Notes under the pieces: model-generated
Seen by the model: the letters and a program-made list of their open reading frames with translations, nothing else
What the model was told of the DNA's origin: nothing
The model's database searches: none
Source of the DNA: an uncultured bacterium
Lineage (GTDB): Bacteria > Bacteroidota > Rhodothermia > Rhodothermales > Rubricoccaceae
Direction of reading: 5' to 3'
Assembly: GCA_947493945.1 (NCBI GenBank)
Contig: CANLSR010000006.1
Span: 62,001 to 126,000 of the forward strand
Length of the DNA: 64,000 nt
Shown here: positions 63,401 through 64,000 of the stretch, piece by piece
Layout of the letters: the number at the start of each line of letters is the position of its first letter
Position numbering within the stretch: position 1 is the stretch's first letter
Translations under genes and position numbers: made by a program

Positions 63401-63983
63401 CGTTGGGAGCGAGAAACGGCACGCCCAGCGGGTCGCCGGCCAACGACGCCGGCGGGTCGAGGGAGAGGTCGCCCCCGACCCCAAGTTCGCCTGCGGCCTC
63501 AGCCGTGATTCGTACCTCGTCGCTGAGGTAGGCATGGATCGCCACCAGGTTGGCCATCGACGTGCCGTAGGTGCCGTCCGACCGGAACACGTCGCCGGCC
63601 CCCCAGCCCTCGAACAGCACGACGCCGTGCTCGTCCCCGCCGCCGGGGTAGTGGACGAGCGAGTACGTAAGCGCCTGGGCCTCAATGCTGCTAAGGGCCG
63701 AGCCGAGGTCGTTGTCGTCCAAGCGGAACGTGAACGAATACGGGCAGGCGTCGGCGTCGCGGTCTGCCATGCCTACTACTTTCTGGTACACCGGCTCTGC
63801 CGGCTCGGCGCCCGATGAGGCCGGTCGTCCCCTCAGGACCAGGCAGTCCGGCGCCTCCTGGAGGCTCTTCGGCGCCCAAATCCAGACCTGGCCGTACGAG
63901 GCGTCGGTGACGACGACGTCGGTCGGCTCCCCGCTCCACACGGTCGCCCCATTGGCCTCAGAAAAGATGACGGTGGTTTGCAT
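60447..63983 (-). CDS. Large multidomain protein with hydrophobic region, candidate pore-forming effector/toxin
   Basis: 1178 residues from ATG 63983, no signal peptide. Residues 1-380 are beta-rich and unrecognised (MQTTVIFSEANGATVWSGEP, CPYSFTFRLDDNDLGSALSS). RWFLPDPLRVTARLAAQARI (about 375-395) begins a long helical region to about 650. Around 720-855 are LLNMMNAGLMGISIHEAIRA and three hydrophobic segments (VIRWAGPALDVAAGVLAF, VGTACLVVGGALGVGAVVA, VAGVLVALGVMAHAFGSLIL), then DDPLAPWVRDVSVWG. This order recalls VasX/BTH_I2691-type type VI effectors with colicin-like helices, a weak resemblance. Residues about 899-1178 form a beta-rich C-terminal module that recurs three times downstream. 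No secretion-system gene is in the window; upstream context is cut. Confidence 0.5.
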   Translation of the reverse strand: MQTTVIFSEANGATVWSGEPTDVVVTDASYGQVWIWAPKSLQEAPDCLVLRGRPASSGAEPAEPVYQKVVGMADRDADACPYSFTFRLDDNDLGSALSSIEAQALTYSLVHYPGGGDEHGVVLFEGWGAGDVFRSDGTYGTSMANLVAIHAYLSDEVRITAEAAGELGVGGDLSLDPPASLAGDPLGVPFLAPNVPITTVADERRAWIAGGLAADTVGVPQATRDAIDQAETWIHVARRSRMEETTGEGAFEASHVGAWRVEDDGRYQFHVYADDAAPEDTPQLVGTPSPYVLLSAEWVIDRESSLYAHVAPYALPSARRAVFVEELGRGVEPGLTPLGFDESSAVTKTDPDDTVPYELHTPHARWVSEDRVWRWFLPDPLRVTARLAAQARIAAEQYGAWVQAAGPALQNAGLLSAMCFDSDHHRSHLCERLGEAGGFDMDEAWSGGASGERRPTTSTTLDHFRYGVEQQGAFLKRRTGVAGSRLEAWLATRHIHELSIDLVAGTLGSVPTETTEALTEVVFDGLLAATQAGSGGRLFAWALQQVQPNIESFEDLEAALDTFVVPDEATAEEKLGGSTFKFWFTAARSGAKLRAKLFAFSASAVVGLQRLSDPVALRGLDASARATALFAESIFGHAPAGGPPPPSADPFDRTRPLTTWEAGDKVQTYKAGPVRLVRKNYVASHKTTYAGWEVWEVTYDRAVDLDVWQGAGTLLNMMNAGLMGISIHEAIRAGDVGAQEGLDAAKIGVEIGRLVEAFGTARDSPMVRLSAVIRWAGPALDVAAGVLAFQAEVAEIRRVGAQRYADRDEVGMVGTACLVVGGALGVGAVVASGPVAGVLVALGVMAHAFGSLILWRRNAQLLAEQLSDDPLAPWVRDVSVWGAAGDVPSGVLDLARPGWEARRSVPRAEGLFLEAKAADGRGGGQTGAMVRTAYTFPVRVAVVEVGGALRVVLYVRPEYVPEAGTIAVSGSIANLTFAGVTADIRCVVHFAERSGSGFGYTVRPEGQPLPPNADPRALAAGWAPSTATGPTDRGGAAHELPVYLGDEWPTTPVVPAGLGASGPALSSPAAPVPALPSVADAVGRVAGREWAARVAAHRSELGLGEAVVWPGTRLDVDGLDAALGGGRFSVTGFAAFDPAVPFDPAPVVPDARPRTEDFIATQDIHGRPEGYRHPQDAR

Positions 63984-64000
63984 GGCTATCGGCGAGGGCG

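Overview
The window is very GC-rich. Genes are marked by signal-peptide lipoproteins, CarboxypepD_reg/DUF5686 proteins, TonB-dependent receptors, a lipoprotein dipeptidyl peptidase IV, an EnvC-like/DUF4292/TPR cluster and LytS/LytTR signalling. Most start codons lack a purine-rich Shine-Dalgarno sequence (rpsA, hisI, serA and the YceI gene are preceded by C/T-rich sequence). Together this suggests a Bacteroidota-lineage bacterium with high GC, most likely Rhodothermota (Rubricoccaceae/Rubrivirga-like). That placement is inferred from gene content and composition only.

Layout. 1-5000 (minus): a TonB protein cut by the window edge, a VanZ-like protein, the bifunctional NAD(P)HX repair enzyme, and Ig-like and SH3-like lipoproteins. 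5-15 kb (mostly plus): hisI, DPP IV, cmk-rpsA (a very long S1), a membrane-anchored bacterial eRF1-like protein and msrB. 15-18.7 kb (minus): EnvC-like factor, DUF4292 lipoprotein and TPR protein. 18.8-26.2 kb (plus): a broken YfcC-type transporter, DUF2147, HNH nuclease, FAH hydrolase, a DUF5686 gene interrupted by TAG, and a second CarboxypepD_reg protein. 26.3-32.3 kb (minus): Dps, a GH13 lipoprotein and an outer-membrane receptor. 32.4-49.6 kb (plus): histidine kinase/LytTR pair, thiol oxidoreductase, YceI, TonB receptor, PcrA/UvrD, SerA, pullulanase, glutamate dehydrogenase, tilS and hpt, with two lower-GC hypothetical genes. 49.8-55.7 kb (minus): glycosyltransferase, amidinotransferase-fold enzyme, lipoprotein, ABC-2 exporter and nadA.

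The most unusual part is 55.7-64 kb (minus). A 1178-residue multidomain protein with a hydrophobic region is followed by three paralogous lipoproteins. They alternate with three detached copies of the large protein's own C-terminal module, and every junction is a 4-base ATGA or GTGA overlap. The last module has lost its stop and reads in frame into nadA. This looks like a toxin/effector gene with a tandem array of module plus candidate-immunity cassettes. The toxin function is an inference.

Two other signals run through the window. The octamer GCTGGCGG (complement CCGCCAGC) is very frequent; it forms long perfect palindromes between genes and sits at the 5' end of the detached modules. Two genes carry in-frame TAG codons, both in a CTAGG context. 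No rRNA, tRNA, CRISPR array, insertion sequence or phage gene was recognised.
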